DNA of 21,666 bases from a virus. The notes under the pieces were generated by a model that was given only the letters and a program-made list of their open reading frames with translations, was not told the DNA's origin and did no database searches. This document shows positions 15,501-21,566 of the stretch, piece by piece. Location of the stretch: positions 1-21,666 of the IMG/VR virus record IMGVR_UViG_3300042545_000826; one strand, given 5' to 3'. The translations under genes were made by a program, and so were the position numbers. Position 1 is the first letter of the stretch, and every line of letters starts with the position of its first letter.

Positions 15501-16847
15501 GCAACCATTGCATCTGAATCGGCCAAAGCCGTGTTTCAACAAGACAACACCGCGACTCAGGCGGTGGCTGGAATCAATCGCTTCATCAAAGACAAGCTTG
15601 GTGCTACCGGATACGTCCCGTATCGACTCATCTCGCTGTTCCAGAAGACTCCGATCAACGTGGCCGCAGAGGCTCTTCAGTTCACACCAGCCGGGGCGTT
15701 GCAAAACTGGAGCAAGATGACGCCTCGTGAACGCAACATTGCTGCATCACGAATCGCTATCGGGGCTATGATCACCACGGCGTTCGGTTATCTCTACCAC
15801 AAGGGTGCGATCACTCCAAACCTCGACACCCCCGGCGAAACGAACAAGGCTCGCGAGTTGGCCAAATCTGGTGGTGTGATGCCTCCTGGTACGATCAACC
15901 TCTCTGCCGTTAAACGTCTTGTGAGCGGCGGCAAAGCAGACTTTCAAGGCGGTGATACTGTGGTCGATCTCTCATCACTCGGAACCGCTGGAGCATTGGG
16001 CATCATGGCCGGTAGCGCATTGCGTCAAGCCGAGCGCGGTCGCACCAACGAGGAGCTTGCCACATCAGTCTTCAAAGCTGTGCCTCAATCTGGACTCAAC
16101 TTCGTGATGGAGCAGCAGTTCCTCAAAGGAACCAGCGATTTCATCAAGCTCCTCTCGCAGGAATCGACTTCATCGATGGATCGTTGGATCAAGAACCTCG
16201 CAGTGACTGCCGCTTCTCCGGTGGCTCCTGCGATTCTCGGTTCCATGCGCCGCGCTGAGCGCGACAAGTTGCCGGTTATCGGTGGCCAGAGCTTCATCAA
16301 GGATACGGTTGATGAACTGAACCAGCGGTATGCCGCCCTAGGCTTGGCCATTCCTGGTGCGAAAGATCCGAATGCAATGCCGGTGCGCCGAGATCTGTGG
16401 GGAGATGCGGTTGAACAAACCCCGAAGGGTAGCAATCCGTGGGTCTACCAGTTCTTCAACGCTTGGAAGGCTCGCGACATTGATGCCGATCCGCTCAACA
16501 CCTCGATCTACTCGATCTGGCGCAGGACTGCTGACAACAGCGCGATTCCATCGGTTCCAAATCCCAGCCTGACTTGGAAGCAGAAGACCTACGACCGCAT
16601 GGAACCGGAGCAGTATGACCGGTACAGCGAACTCGTTGGAAAATACCGCAGGTTGTTTGCGGAGCAGGAATTCATGCGCCCTCGATTCCAGCAGGGTGGT
16701 GACGAGCGCAAGCTCAAGCTGCTCCAGAGGGCTTACGATGATGGCCTGCTTGTGGCGAAGAAGCAGTTCGTTCGGGAACTGACTCAATCCGGCCAAACCC
16801 TCACGCCAATCGCCGCCCGACGAGGCTTTCAACAGCCCTCCGAGTAA
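12504..16847 (+). CDS. Giant internal virion/ejection protein with zinc-metalloprotease motif (1447 aa)
   Basis: 1447 residues, the largest gene in the window and in the position of T7 gp16 (1318 aa). Residues about 37-95 form a Gly/Ala-rich glycine-zipper hydrophobic region (GPVGAATGSVIGGLIGGFG), a likely membrane-inserting segment. Residues 463-467 read HEIGH in the context TAIHEIGHD, a canonical HExxH zincin site. E519/E520 in an ALEEGLIQAF helix about 52 residues later are candidates for the third ligand, as in gluzincins. Residues about 840-1110 resemble the C-terminal region of large phage polyvalent/internal proteins (ISIVRNVVGNAINYP; a 'KTPINVAAEALQFTPAG' block; RIAIGAMITTAFGYL as a hydrophobic helix). 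T7 gp16 carries a lytic transglycosylase, but I see no such domain here. The product is probably ejected into the cell ahead of the DNA. Confidence 0.75.
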   Translation: MTKNQRDWLIENKLDPEIYDIDAEGNVFENPIMGKLEAGARSAAASAVPALAGIPGAIAGAKGGALLGAPLGPVGAATGSVIGGLIGGFGTSYGASKAQEALLEKYSPETLQKLSQAQEEQPVASYVGGFAPTALTARPSLKGLSELGRPLTRQTTLREAITKPGFVEPAVNVAANVAQATGQQVADVAQGGEFSGGRLAADIALGTLFNRPTRLGRKLGMAEGPQQGPVQNLDLEEARTRVGQQIDAERVAAEPAQIEPAQPKEEADWWKSSAEPSADFINEKAARFKVDEFGNTIDALAKEPNANDIAQTPEQVPNFIQNKYGESLQSTYESLSKINETSDKLIRGLAEEQMGEIQRSLARKKEAETLGFRDILPKANDAAQDIYDTVSGRLQRQGEGAKITQSDIDAAAQIAARRNLTIELDRPFAGSTEVRGMYLSDPNTGNRIVRVNPLMATADTAIHEIGHDVFQGVTNPSMRKSLLESAQDSPAYKSELLARNAEVQEGKLTPKRAQELALEEGLIQAFGEQIPNIQRSDIRSWFYAFKASTKQLLTGKVSPEDAIAWMHYATTESVPWKGVNAPKATEQRFQRGEEQKTRSFAGRVAEAEQLPTEVRETVGQSPEAQYTQQNVAEVADRASSMSLSQLNADLADSASNTRVASGMEIFSRQINSGDMTGASKTALALAKSGTTWGQLINQFKLLNSSTPEGLVRLVQDSLASKKRPEMTQQQAAILMDGANKLKLANDEVLAAGQVARDAFAANDVAAINQSIKQLDLADAKRSEVDVILNEQLAKINPADAADLFISMVQGSVMGPISIVRNVVGNAINYPLRELGDAGAAAIDATFSKDKNNSFNIRARTTDRIQAIERSLPSFVKTLLKGSNAMPYELGTDSGNPLNFQRAWRRIAEDMAAGKIGSALSARNLTEATVGILPDIMLRLTQATDIPFKQAERARIIGEIGRQKGLSEAQIQIAMRDPKLAFVTDAEAQRGRKGFSEDDLATIASESAKAVFQQDNTATQAVAGINRFIKDKLGATGYVPYRLISLFQKTPINVAAEALQFTPAGALQNWSKMTPRERNIAASRIAIGAMITTAFGYLYHKGAITPNLDTPGETNKARELAKSGGVMPPGTINLSAVKRLVSGGKADFQGGDTVVDLSSLGTAGALGIMAGSALRQAERGRTNEELATSVFKAVPQSGLNFVMEQQFLKGTSDFIKLLSQESTSSMDRWIKNLAVTAASPVAPAILGSMRRAERDKLPVIGGQSFIKDTVDELNQRYAALGLAIPGAKDPNAMPVRRDLWGDAVEQTPKGSNPWVYQFFNAWKARDIDADPLNTSIYSIWRRTADNSAIPSVPNPSLTWKQKTYDRMEPEQYDRYSELVGKYRRLFAEQEFMRPRFQQGGDERKLKLLQRAYDDGLLVAKKQFVRELTQSGQTLTPIAARRGFQQPSE

Positions 16848-16865
16848 ATTCCCAAAAGATTTCTC

Positions 16866-16893
16866 TCGACAGTTTGCAACACGCGGCTACATT
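16866..16893 (+). promoter_or_regulatory. Possible sigma70-like promoter at the structural/recombination boundary
   Basis: TCGACA (16866-16871) matches five of six bases of a TTGACA -35 box. TACATT (16888-16893) matches four of six of TATAAT, with a 16-base spacer. Transcription would begin near 16900, almost at the GTG of the helix-turn-helix gene. This is the only clear gap between the two functional modules, so a promoter is expected near here. The match is weak and unproven. Confidence 0.25.
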
Positions 16894-16900
16894 CGCTTGC

Positions 16901-17074
16901 GTGAGCGTAAAACTTCTAACCGTCCAAGAGATCGCCTCGGCTCTCGGGACTCATCCCGAGACGGTAAGGCGGTGGATTCGGTCAGGAAAACTTCCGGCTA
17001 TGAAAGCCACGAAGCGCACTATCCGTGTCCGCTCCGATGTAATCGAGGAACTCCTCCGACAAAACCCACAATGA
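16901..17074 (+). CDS. Small helix-turn-helix DNA-binding protein (excisionase/MerR-like fold)
   Basis: 57 residues from GTG 16901; a TTG at 16874 would add nine residues. Neither start has a convincing Shine-Dalgarno, and I prefer the GTG because the domain begins immediately (KLLTVQEIASALG). The sequence is a textbook winged helix-turn-helix of the excisionase/MerR family: 'LLTVQEIASALGTHPETVRRWI', broken here by position into helix, turn and recognition helix, then RSGKLPAMKA, a wing (RTIRVRS), and a closing helix (DVIEELL). Such proteins act as excisionases, small repressors or transcription regulators. It is the first gene of the recombination module and overlaps the annealase start by four bases (ATGA), so it may regulate that operon. 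No integrase is visible to support an excisionase role. Confidence 0.8.
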   Translation: MSVKLLTVQEIASALGTHPETVRRWIRSGKLPAMKATKRTIRVRSDVIEELLRQNPQ

Positions 17075-17856
17075 ATGCAATAGCAACGACAACGCAACAG
17101 ACCGACTCTGGCGAAATGTACGCCAAGATCGGTGACCCCATCACCGCCATCGAGAAAATGGGCGAGTGGATCGCAGCCAGCGGAATGCTGGGATGCACCA
17201 AGGTCGAACAGGGAAAACTCATCGCGTGGCAATGCGCCGCCGAGAAGAAGACCCCGTTCGATTTCAAGAGAGAGTACCACATCATCAATGGCTCACTCTC
17301 CATGAGGAGCGATGCCATGCTGGCCGGATACCGCGCCCGTGGTGGCAAGGTTTTATGGAAGCAGTTTGATAGCCGCGCTGCCATCGCACTCTGGACCTAT
17401 GACGGAAACTCCTGCGAGATCGGGTTCTCGGTCGAGGATGCGAAGCTCGCTCAGCTCCTTCCCGCCAAGCCGGGTTCCGGGTGGGCCAAAGATCCGGGTG
17501 CGATGCTCCGCGCTCGATGCATCTCGAAAGCCATTCGCATGCTGGCTCCTGAAGTGGTCGCCGGTATCTACACGCCGGAAGAGACCGAAGACTTCCAGCC
17601 CGCAGTGACTGAAGTGGCTACGGCCCCCACCAAGAGCTTCGACATCACCGCCAAGCTCGAAGCCCTGTTCGAGGATCGCGAGGAAGATGTGAACGCCCTG
17701 CTCCTCAAAGCCGGTCGAATCAGGGACGGCCAGACCTTCCGTGATCTGGATGACTCCATCGCCTCCAAGTACATCGCCAAGCCTGACCTGATCCTGAGCA
17801 AGCTGCCGGTGATCGTCAGCCCCGAGATCGTTGCCACGGAGGTGTCCAATGGCTGA
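17071..17856 (+). CDS. RecT-like single-strand annealing recombinase (261 aa)
   Basis: Starts at ATG 17071 in an ATGA overlap; the frame stays open further upstream but only as a shadow of the regulator gene. Key landmarks are a helical N-terminus (ITAIEKMGEWIAASGML), REYHIINGSLSMRSDAMLAG (about 67-86), RARGGKVLWKQF, and the conserved core AKDPGAMLRARCISKAIRML followed by APEVVAGIYTPEE (about 140-170). The 'W.kdP..ML.aRa.s.a.R...Pe...GiYt.eE' pattern is diagnostic of the RecT family. RecT-type proteins bind resected ssDNA and anneal it to complementary strands. The C-terminal ~80 residues are a helical, acidic extension. The adjacent exonuclease overlaps by eight bases, the usual pairing of annealase and exonuclease. 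Confidence 0.8.
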   Translation: MNAIATTTQQTDSGEMYAKIGDPITAIEKMGEWIAASGMLGCTKVEQGKLIAWQCAAEKKTPFDFKREYHIINGSLSMRSDAMLAGYRARGGKVLWKQFDSRAAIALWTYDGNSCEIGFSVEDAKLAQLLPAKPGSGWAKDPGAMLRARCISKAIRMLAPEVVAGIYTPEETEDFQPAVTEVATAPTKSFDITAKLEALFEDREEDVNALLLKAGRIRDGQTFRDLDDSIASKYIAKPDLILSKLPVIVSPEIVATEVSNG

Positions 17857-18625
17857 TGCCATCTACAACTTAGCGGCGGAGGTTTACCACGCCACGAAGG
17901 CACTCTCGAAGTCCGGTCTTGATCAGTTCCGCAAGTCGCCCGCTCACTTCCGCGCTTGGCAGGATGGGACCACCCGCAACGAATCCAGTCCCGCACTGGA
18001 GTTCGGTACCGCCGCTCATTGCGCCGTGCTGGAGCCTGATCGCTTCGTAGGCCAGTACACGGTGTTCGATGGAGATCGACGCACAAAGGAAGGCAAAGCC
18101 GCGTGGCAAGCCATTCTGGACTCAGGAAAGACCCCTCTGCCTCCAGAGCAGTGGGACAACATCACCGGAGCAGCCGCTGCGGTTCACGCTCATCCAGCAG
18201 CTTCTGGCCTACTCAATGGCATCAAGGCCGAGGTCTCGTACTTCGACAACTGGAACGGTGTAGAGGTCAAAGCCCGCATCGATGGTATGGGCAGTGATTA
18301 CATCATCGATCTCAAGACCACCCAGGACGCATCGGCCAACGCCTTCGCTAAGTCCGTCGCTCAGTTCCGGTACCACGTTCAAGCCGCTTGGTATCAGCGC
18401 ATTACCGGTATCAACCGGTTCGTGTTCATCGCAGTCGAGAAGGAGGCTCCTTACGGAGTCGCTTGCTACGAACTCGATCAACTGGCCATCGATGTGGGTC
18501 AATCCATCATTGATGAGCAGCTCAAGACATTCATCGAATGCCAAGAACTCAACTCTTGGCCCTGTTACTCATCCCAGATCCAATCCCTTTCGCTGCCCGT
18601 GTGGGCGGCTCGTCAGTCCGAATAA
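17849..18625 (+). CDS. PD-(D/E)XK exonuclease, RecE/DUF3799-like (258 aa)
   Basis: ATG 17849 with GGAGGT upstream gives 258 residues; an in-frame TTG at 17831 is less likely. The N-terminus YHATKALSKSGLDQFRKSPAHF is the standard opening of phage RecB-fold 5'-3' exonucleases ('S.S.L......sP.hf'). Active-site motifs appear in order: GTAAH with H57, E128 (KAEVS), D145 (ARID), D154-L-K156 (IDLKTT), and the motif-III-like HVQAAWY (H176, Q178, Y182) that precedes a Gly. All expected catalytic residues are present. It would resect double-strand ends to expose 3' ssDNA for the upstream RecT-like protein. Length suits the DUF3799 family, being the nuclease domain alone without RecE's long N-terminus. 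Confidence 0.85.
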   Translation: MADAIYNLAAEVYHATKALSKSGLDQFRKSPAHFRAWQDGTTRNESSPALEFGTAAHCAVLEPDRFVGQYTVFDGDRRTKEGKAAWQAILDSGKTPLPPEQWDNITGAAAAVHAHPAASGLLNGIKAEVSYFDNWNGVEVKARIDGMGSDYIIDLKTTQDASANAFAKSVAQFRYHVQAAWYQRITGINRFVFIAVEKEAPYGVACYELDQLAIDVGQSIIDEQLKTFIECQELNSWPCYSSQIQSLSLPVWAARQSE

Positions 18626-18649
18626 ACAAACCAACACATACATACTCAC

Positions 18650-19069
18650 ATGACATTCAAAGTTGATCGTTCCGCCGCAGAAGTTAAGCCGTTCGCTGGT
18701 CCCGGCGAATACACCGTGGTCATCAATTCCTGTAAGGATGATGGTCTCGACAAGTCCGGCAACAGCGTTGCCACCCTCCGCTACAAGGGCGCAAATGGTG
18801 AGGTCATCAGCGACCGCTTCCTGCTCAAGGAGACCATGATGTGGCGCATTCAAGCCCTCATCAGCGCGACCGAAGCCAACATCGATGATGGGGCCGAGTT
18901 CGATTTTAGCGTCAACGGAGCCTTCTTCCGATTCCTCCAAGGCTTCGTAGGACTCTCGCTCATCGTCGTCCTCGAAGAGGAGAAGTACACCGACAAGAAC
19001 GGTGCTGAGCAGATCGCTCTTCGCGTTCGTCGCATGAAGAAGGTGCCGTCCGACATCGACACCATCTAA
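18650..19069 (+). CDS. DUF669-like protein, probable ssDNA-binding accessory of the recombination module (139 aa)
   Basis: 139 residues starting MTFKVDRSAAEVKPFAGPGE. The opening 'F.v......f.G.GeYtVVI' followed by DKSGNSVATLRYKGANGEVI, a WRIQALISATEAN helix and a C-terminal strand region (LIVVLEEEKYTDKNGAEQIA) match the DUF669 layout as I know it. These proteins are found in phage replication/recombination clusters and are thought to bind ssDNA like SSB. The start has no Shine-Dalgarno; the 24-base leader is A/C-rich and unstructured (ACAAACCAACACATACATAC). It follows the exonuclease and precedes the hairpin and helicase. Confidence 0.65.
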   Translation: MTFKVDRSAAEVKPFAGPGEYTVVINSCKDDGLDKSGNSVATLRYKGANGEVISDRFLLKETMMWRIQALISATEANIDDGAEFDFSVNGAFFRFLQGFVGLSLIVVLEEEKYTDKNGAEQIALRVRRMKKVPSDIDTI

Positions 19070-19083
19070 CCCATAAAACAAAG

Positions 19084-19111
19084 CCCCCCGGAGTGTGCAG
19101 CCTCCGGGGGG
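19084..19111 (+). promoter_or_regulatory. Perfect 10-bp GC hairpin covering the helicase ribosome-binding site
   Basis: CCCCCCGGAG (19084-19093) pairs exactly with CTCCGGGGGG (19102-19111) across an 8-base loop. The right arm runs straight into TGAT and the ATG at 19116, so GGGGGGTGAT is an extended Shine-Dalgarno (compare GGAGGTGAT) whose G-rich core is buried in the stem. No U-run follows on the plus strand, so it is a poor plus-strand intrinsic terminator. The complementary strand does have a T-rich run after the stem. The best reading is translational control of the helicase, or coupling to the upstream gene, whose stop is 14 bases before the stem. Confidence 0.65.
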
Positions 19112-19115
19112 TGAT

Positions 19116-20279
19116 ATGAGTCCAAAACAAACAAACAGAGCGCAACGACACGCTATGCAGACCAAAGATCATCCCGAAACCATTTCGACGCAAGCATTTC
19201 TGCTTCGTCCATACCAGCAACGAGCGGTCGAATGGGCCATGCTTGCCAATAGTGGACTCATCATCGCACCAGCAGGATGCGGCAAGACACTGATCGCTTC
19301 CTCGATCATCAAACACGCTGCCACCAAATTTCCCAATGTGAGCTTCGGATGGCTCGCTCCCACCCGCGAGACCTGTAACCAAGCAACCAGTGCGCTTATC
19401 GCTGCCGGGGTAGACATCTCCCGCGTCGAAGTCCGGTGCCCGCATGAGTCAGTCGATTTCTCCAAGAAGGCCGTCCTGATCGTCGATGAGGCGAAGCATG
19501 CGCCAGCCGAGACTTGGAGAAGAATCATCGAGTCCTGCCCCGGATCGGTCTTCGGCTTCGATGCCACCCCGTGGTGCGATGACCCAGATCGCAACGCCGC
19601 ACTTCGTTATCTCTTTGCCAACAACAGCTTCGAGATCAAGCGTGAGGAACTGGGCAATGTTCTGGCCCACGCTAATGTGTACATGCACCCATCGACAGAC
19701 CCGTTGCTCCAGCAACGGATCGATGACCAGATCGAAAGACTCTTCGTTGATCGCAAACGCTACATGCGTATCCGCCACCAAGAACTCCGAGCGATGTGCG
19801 CTTGGGAAGCTCTAGTCGATATCGGAATTTGCCAGAATAAGGCGAGGAACGACATGGCGACCATGATGGCCGCATCCGGTGGACCCAAGCACCCCACCCT
19901 CGTTCTGGTTCCACGGGTAACCCTCGGAGAGCATTACATGCTGGCACTGAGAGGCTCCGTACTCGTCTATTCTAAGATGCCGAAGAAGCTTCGACGCGAA
20001 GCAATCGAGGAGTTCAAAGCTGGGAATATCAGCACCATGATCGCCACTTCATTGGCCGATGAGGGATTGGATCTGCCGAACGTCCACACGCTGGTCATGG
20101 TCTCCGGTGGTCGCAGTGCCCAGAAGACTATCCAGCGGGCCAGCCGTGCATTGCGCCGTGCGCCAGGAAAGGACCACGCGATCATCCACGACTTCAAGGA
20201 CACCTTCCATCCGCTGGCTATGGCTCACGCGAAGAAACGTCTCAAATGCTACAAGGAACTTGGATGCTATATTGTATGA
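19116..20279 (+). CDS. Superfamily 2 DNA helicase/ATPase (387 aa)
   Basis: Start ATG 19116 follows the extended Shine-Dalgarno; an in-frame ATG at 19155 is an alternative. Motifs in order: Q-like RPYQQRAVEW (31-40), Walker A APAGCGKT (51-58), motif Ia APTRETCNQA (81-90), Walker B VDEAKHAP (123-130, a DEAK variant of DEAH), motif III FDATPW (148-153), motif IV LVYSKM (283-288), motif V TSLADEGLDLP (311-321) and motif VI QRASRALRR (340-348). All helicase motifs are intact in a short ~387-residue protein, as in phage UvsW/RecG-like or DEAD/DEAH recombination helicases. Neighbouring annealase, exonuclease and resolvase suggest branch migration or unwinding during recombination or replication. It overlaps the next gene by four bases (ATGA). 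Confidence 0.85.
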   Translation: MSPKQTNRAQRHAMQTKDHPETISTQAFLLRPYQQRAVEWAMLANSGLIIAPAGCGKTLIASSIIKHAATKFPNVSFGWLAPTRETCNQATSALIAAGVDISRVEVRCPHESVDFSKKAVLIVDEAKHAPAETWRRIIESCPGSVFGFDATPWCDDPDRNAALRYLFANNSFEIKREELGNVLAHANVYMHPSTDPLLQQRIDDQIERLFVDRKRYMRIRHQELRAMCAWEALVDIGICQNKARNDMATMMAASGGPKHPTLVLVPRVTLGEHYMLALRGSVLVYSKMPKKLRREAIEEFKAGNISTMIATSLADEGLDLPNVHTLVMVSGGRSAQKTIQRASRALRRAPGKDHAIIHDFKDTFHPLAMAHAKKRLKCYKELGCYIV

Positions 20280-20413
20280 ACACCGTCATCACAATCGTTT
20301 GTATGGCCGTGCTGATGCCACTGTGCGTTATCGCGGGGATCTATGTAGGCCACTCTCTCACCATCAAATCGCAGAACACCAAAACCAATGAACAAAACAA
20401 TCGTAGCCTGTGA
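20276..20413 (+). CDS. Tiny single-span membrane protein (45 aa)
   Basis: An ATGA overlap with the helicase stop opens a 45-residue frame: MNTVITIVCMAVLMPLCVIA, with the hydrophobic stretch continuing to about residue 26, followed by a polar tail rich in Lys, Thr, Asn and Gln. It ends 26 bases inside the resolvase gene. Coupling to the helicase and one clean membrane helix with a polar tail argue for a real gene; no Shine-Dalgarno is obvious and the size is small. Such proteins sometimes modulate the host membrane or lysis. No specific function can be assigned. Confidence 0.55.
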   Translation: MNTVITIVCMAVLMPLCVIAGIYVGHSLTIKSQNTKTNEQNNRSL

Positions 20414-20843
20414 CCCAGGCGTAAACGGCGGGTTCGCTATCCACACCAAGGACGGCATCCTACTGTTCCCAATGCCCGAATCATTGCCCGATATGGCGCA
20501 ACTACTAAGCGGATTCAAATTAGCAGATAGCCACTTGTGGATTGAGAAGGTTCCCAAGTTCGTGTCCAAGCTGACGCCTGCTGCTTCGGTCGCAACACTC
20601 CATGAAAACTACGGCATCGTCCAAGGACTGGCCTACTCTCAGGGCTACGCACTGCACCGAGTCGAACCCAAGATCTGGCAGGAACCCCTCGGACTCGGCG
20701 GTAGAAAGGCATGCGCCACCGGTCCTGAGTGGAAGCGCAAGCTGAAGAGCAAGGCTCAGGAGTTGTACCCACAACTCGATGTGACCCTAGGTAATTGCGA
20801 TGCGCTCTTGATCCTGCACTACGCACTCGGAGGTGGGCGATGA
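20388..20843 (+). CDS. RuvC-like Holliday junction resolvase (151 aa)
   Basis: 151 residues in the RNase H-fold RuvC pattern: strand TIVACDPGVNGGFAI with D9, E53 in LWIEK, a helical middle with ATLHENYGIVQGLAY, then HRVEPKIWQ (the 'v.P..W' element before the basic loop), a Lys-rich helix (KRKLKSKAQELYP), and D138 in GNCDALLIL. Catalytic D9, E53 and D138 are all present. Bacterial RuvC is ~170 aa; phage versions are often this length. It would cleave four-way junctions made by the RecT/helicase set, or trim branched DNA before packaging. It overlaps the small membrane gene upstream and the next gene by four bases. Confidence 0.85.
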   Translation: MNKTIVACDPGVNGGFAIHTKDGILLFPMPESLPDMAQLLSGFKLADSHLWIEKVPKFVSKLTPAASVATLHENYGIVQGLAYSQGYALHRVEPKIWQEPLGLGGRKACATGPEWKRKLKSKAQELYPQLDVTLGNCDALLILHYALGGGR

Positions 20844-20995
20844 GCGATAATGTGAAGAGAATCGTGAACGATGGGAATGGAGTGATGGTGCTGAGCCGCA
20901 AGGAAGCCGGTGAAGCGTACAAAGCATTCAAGCGAGTGAAAGCTTACGAGGTTAGTTACTGGACAAAGAACCGGAAGAAGAAGGAATCGAAATGA
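20840..20995 (+). CDS. Small basic hypothetical protein (51 aa)
   Basis: Begins at ATGA overlapping the resolvase stop; 51 residues starting MSDNVKRIVNDGNGVMVLSR, with a helix about 21-37 (KEAGEAYKAFKRVKAYEV) and a strongly basic end (KNRKKKESK). The basic tail could bind nucleic acid. The MSD opening recalls the next two genes, but the rest does not align. Stop and next start overlap (ATGA). Coding support comes from exact four-base overlaps at both ends. Confidence 0.65.
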   Translation: MSDNVKRIVNDGNGVMVLSRKEAGEAYKAFKRVKAYEVSYWTKNRKKKESK

Positions 20996-21348
20996 GCGAC
21001 ACCCCAATATCAGACAGCACTCCGCACAACATAGCCGATCTTGGCATGCTGTGCAGGAGGTTGGAACGCGAACTTAACGCAGCAAACGACCGCATTAAAC
21101 TGATGGAGGAAATGTATGAGGGCGAAATTGGAGAGAATGAGCAGTTCCTCGGATCTAATCTGCAAGGGTTGCTCACACGCGAACTGAATTGGTCTAAAGA
21201 CCGCATCAAGCGGCTGGAGAAGTGGATTGCCTGCCTCAATCCCATAGCACAGCACAGCGGCCAATCCGAAAATCGAGAGTGGCACGGTGTTGACACTGGA
21301 TGGCTTTACCCGTCGCAGGTTGTTTATTTAGGGGAGGCCAAGCCGTGA
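20992..21348 (+). CDS. Coiled-coil protein with internal duplication, paralogue 1 (118 aa)
   Basis: 118 residues from ATGA 20992, preceded by AAGGAA. It opens MSDTPISDSTPHN, then carries a helical unit RLERELNAANDRIKLMEE (about 23-41) and a second, diverged copy LLTRELNWSKDRIKRLEK (about 60-78). The two units share 'RELN..xDRIK.(M/L)E', so the gene holds an internal duplication. The end (GEAKP) and the bases around its stop match those of the next gene. It belongs to a phage small-protein family whose members start 'SDTP.TD' and contain an 'LERELNAANERIKRLEE' coiled coil; function unknown. A role in oligomerisation or host interaction is speculative. Confidence 0.75.
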   Translation: MSDTPISDSTPHNIADLGMLCRRLERELNAANDRIKLMEEMYEGEIGENEQFLGSNLQGLLTRELNWSKDRIKRLEKWIACLNPIAQHSGQSENREWHGVDTGWLYPSQVVYLGEAKP

Positions 21349-21351
21349 GCG
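21333..21351 (+). repeat. 19-bp gene-junction repeat, copy 1
   Basis: GGAGGCCAAGCCGTGAGCG occurs here and again at 21548-21566. It contains the ribosome-binding site (GGAGG), the end of one gene (codons for EAKP), and the GTGA start/stop overlap of the next. It therefore marks a duplicated gene boundary. Confidence 0.85.
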
Positions 21352-21563
21352 ATACACCGAGGACGGATGCCGAAGCATTCCTTCCGCATGATTCAAAGTA
21401 TCGGGTTTGCGATGCAGACTTCGTTCGCCAACTCGAACGCGAACTCAACGCAGCCAATGAGCGCATCAAGCGGCTGGAAGAGGCGGGAAACAGAGCAATT
21501 GAGAACTCATACTATCCAGACCGAGTTAAGGTGTGGAACAAAGCCAAGGAGGCCAAGCCGTGA
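21345..21563 (+). CDS. Coiled-coil 'SDTPRTD' family protein, paralogue 2 (72 aa)
   Basis: GTG 21345 overlaps the previous stop (GTGA) and is preceded by GGGGAGG. The 72 residues begin SDTPRTDAEAFLP and contain RQLERELNAANERIKRLEEA (about 29-48), a short coiled coil, then a Trp and the AKEAKP ending. Relationship to the preceding gene is direct: same opening, same helix, same ending, and shared DNA at the start. This is the single-unit, cleaner form of the family. The stop again overlaps the next GTG. Function unknown. Confidence 0.75.
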   Translation: MSDTPRTDAEAFLPHDSKYRVCDADFVRQLERELNAANERIKRLEEAGNRAIENSYYPDRVKVWNKAKEAKP

Positions 21564-21566
21564 GCG
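21548..21566 (+). repeat. 19-bp gene-junction repeat, copy 2
   Basis: The second exact copy of GGAGGCCAAGCCGTGAGCG, 215 bases after the first. It joins paralogue 2 to the gene that runs off the window. The codon phase is the same in both copies. Confidence 0.85.

Noticed and set aside
12504-16847. Lytic transglycosylase domain in the giant protein, by analogy with T7 gp16
   Set aside because: I could not see the catalytic Glu context or Gly-Leu-x-Q-type motifs of transglycosylases; only the HEIGH protease motif is recognisable.
16874-16900. TTG 16874 as start of the helix-turn-helix gene
   Set aside because: It adds a non-domain segment with no ribosome-binding site; GTG 16901 starts right at the domain. 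Not excluded.
19084-19111. Intrinsic terminator on the plus strand
   Set aside because: The stem is strong, but the following plus-strand bases (TGATATGAG) have no U-run and the next ATG is five bases away. A ribosome-binding-site hairpin fits better. A minus-strand terminator is possible, but no minus-strand genes are seen.
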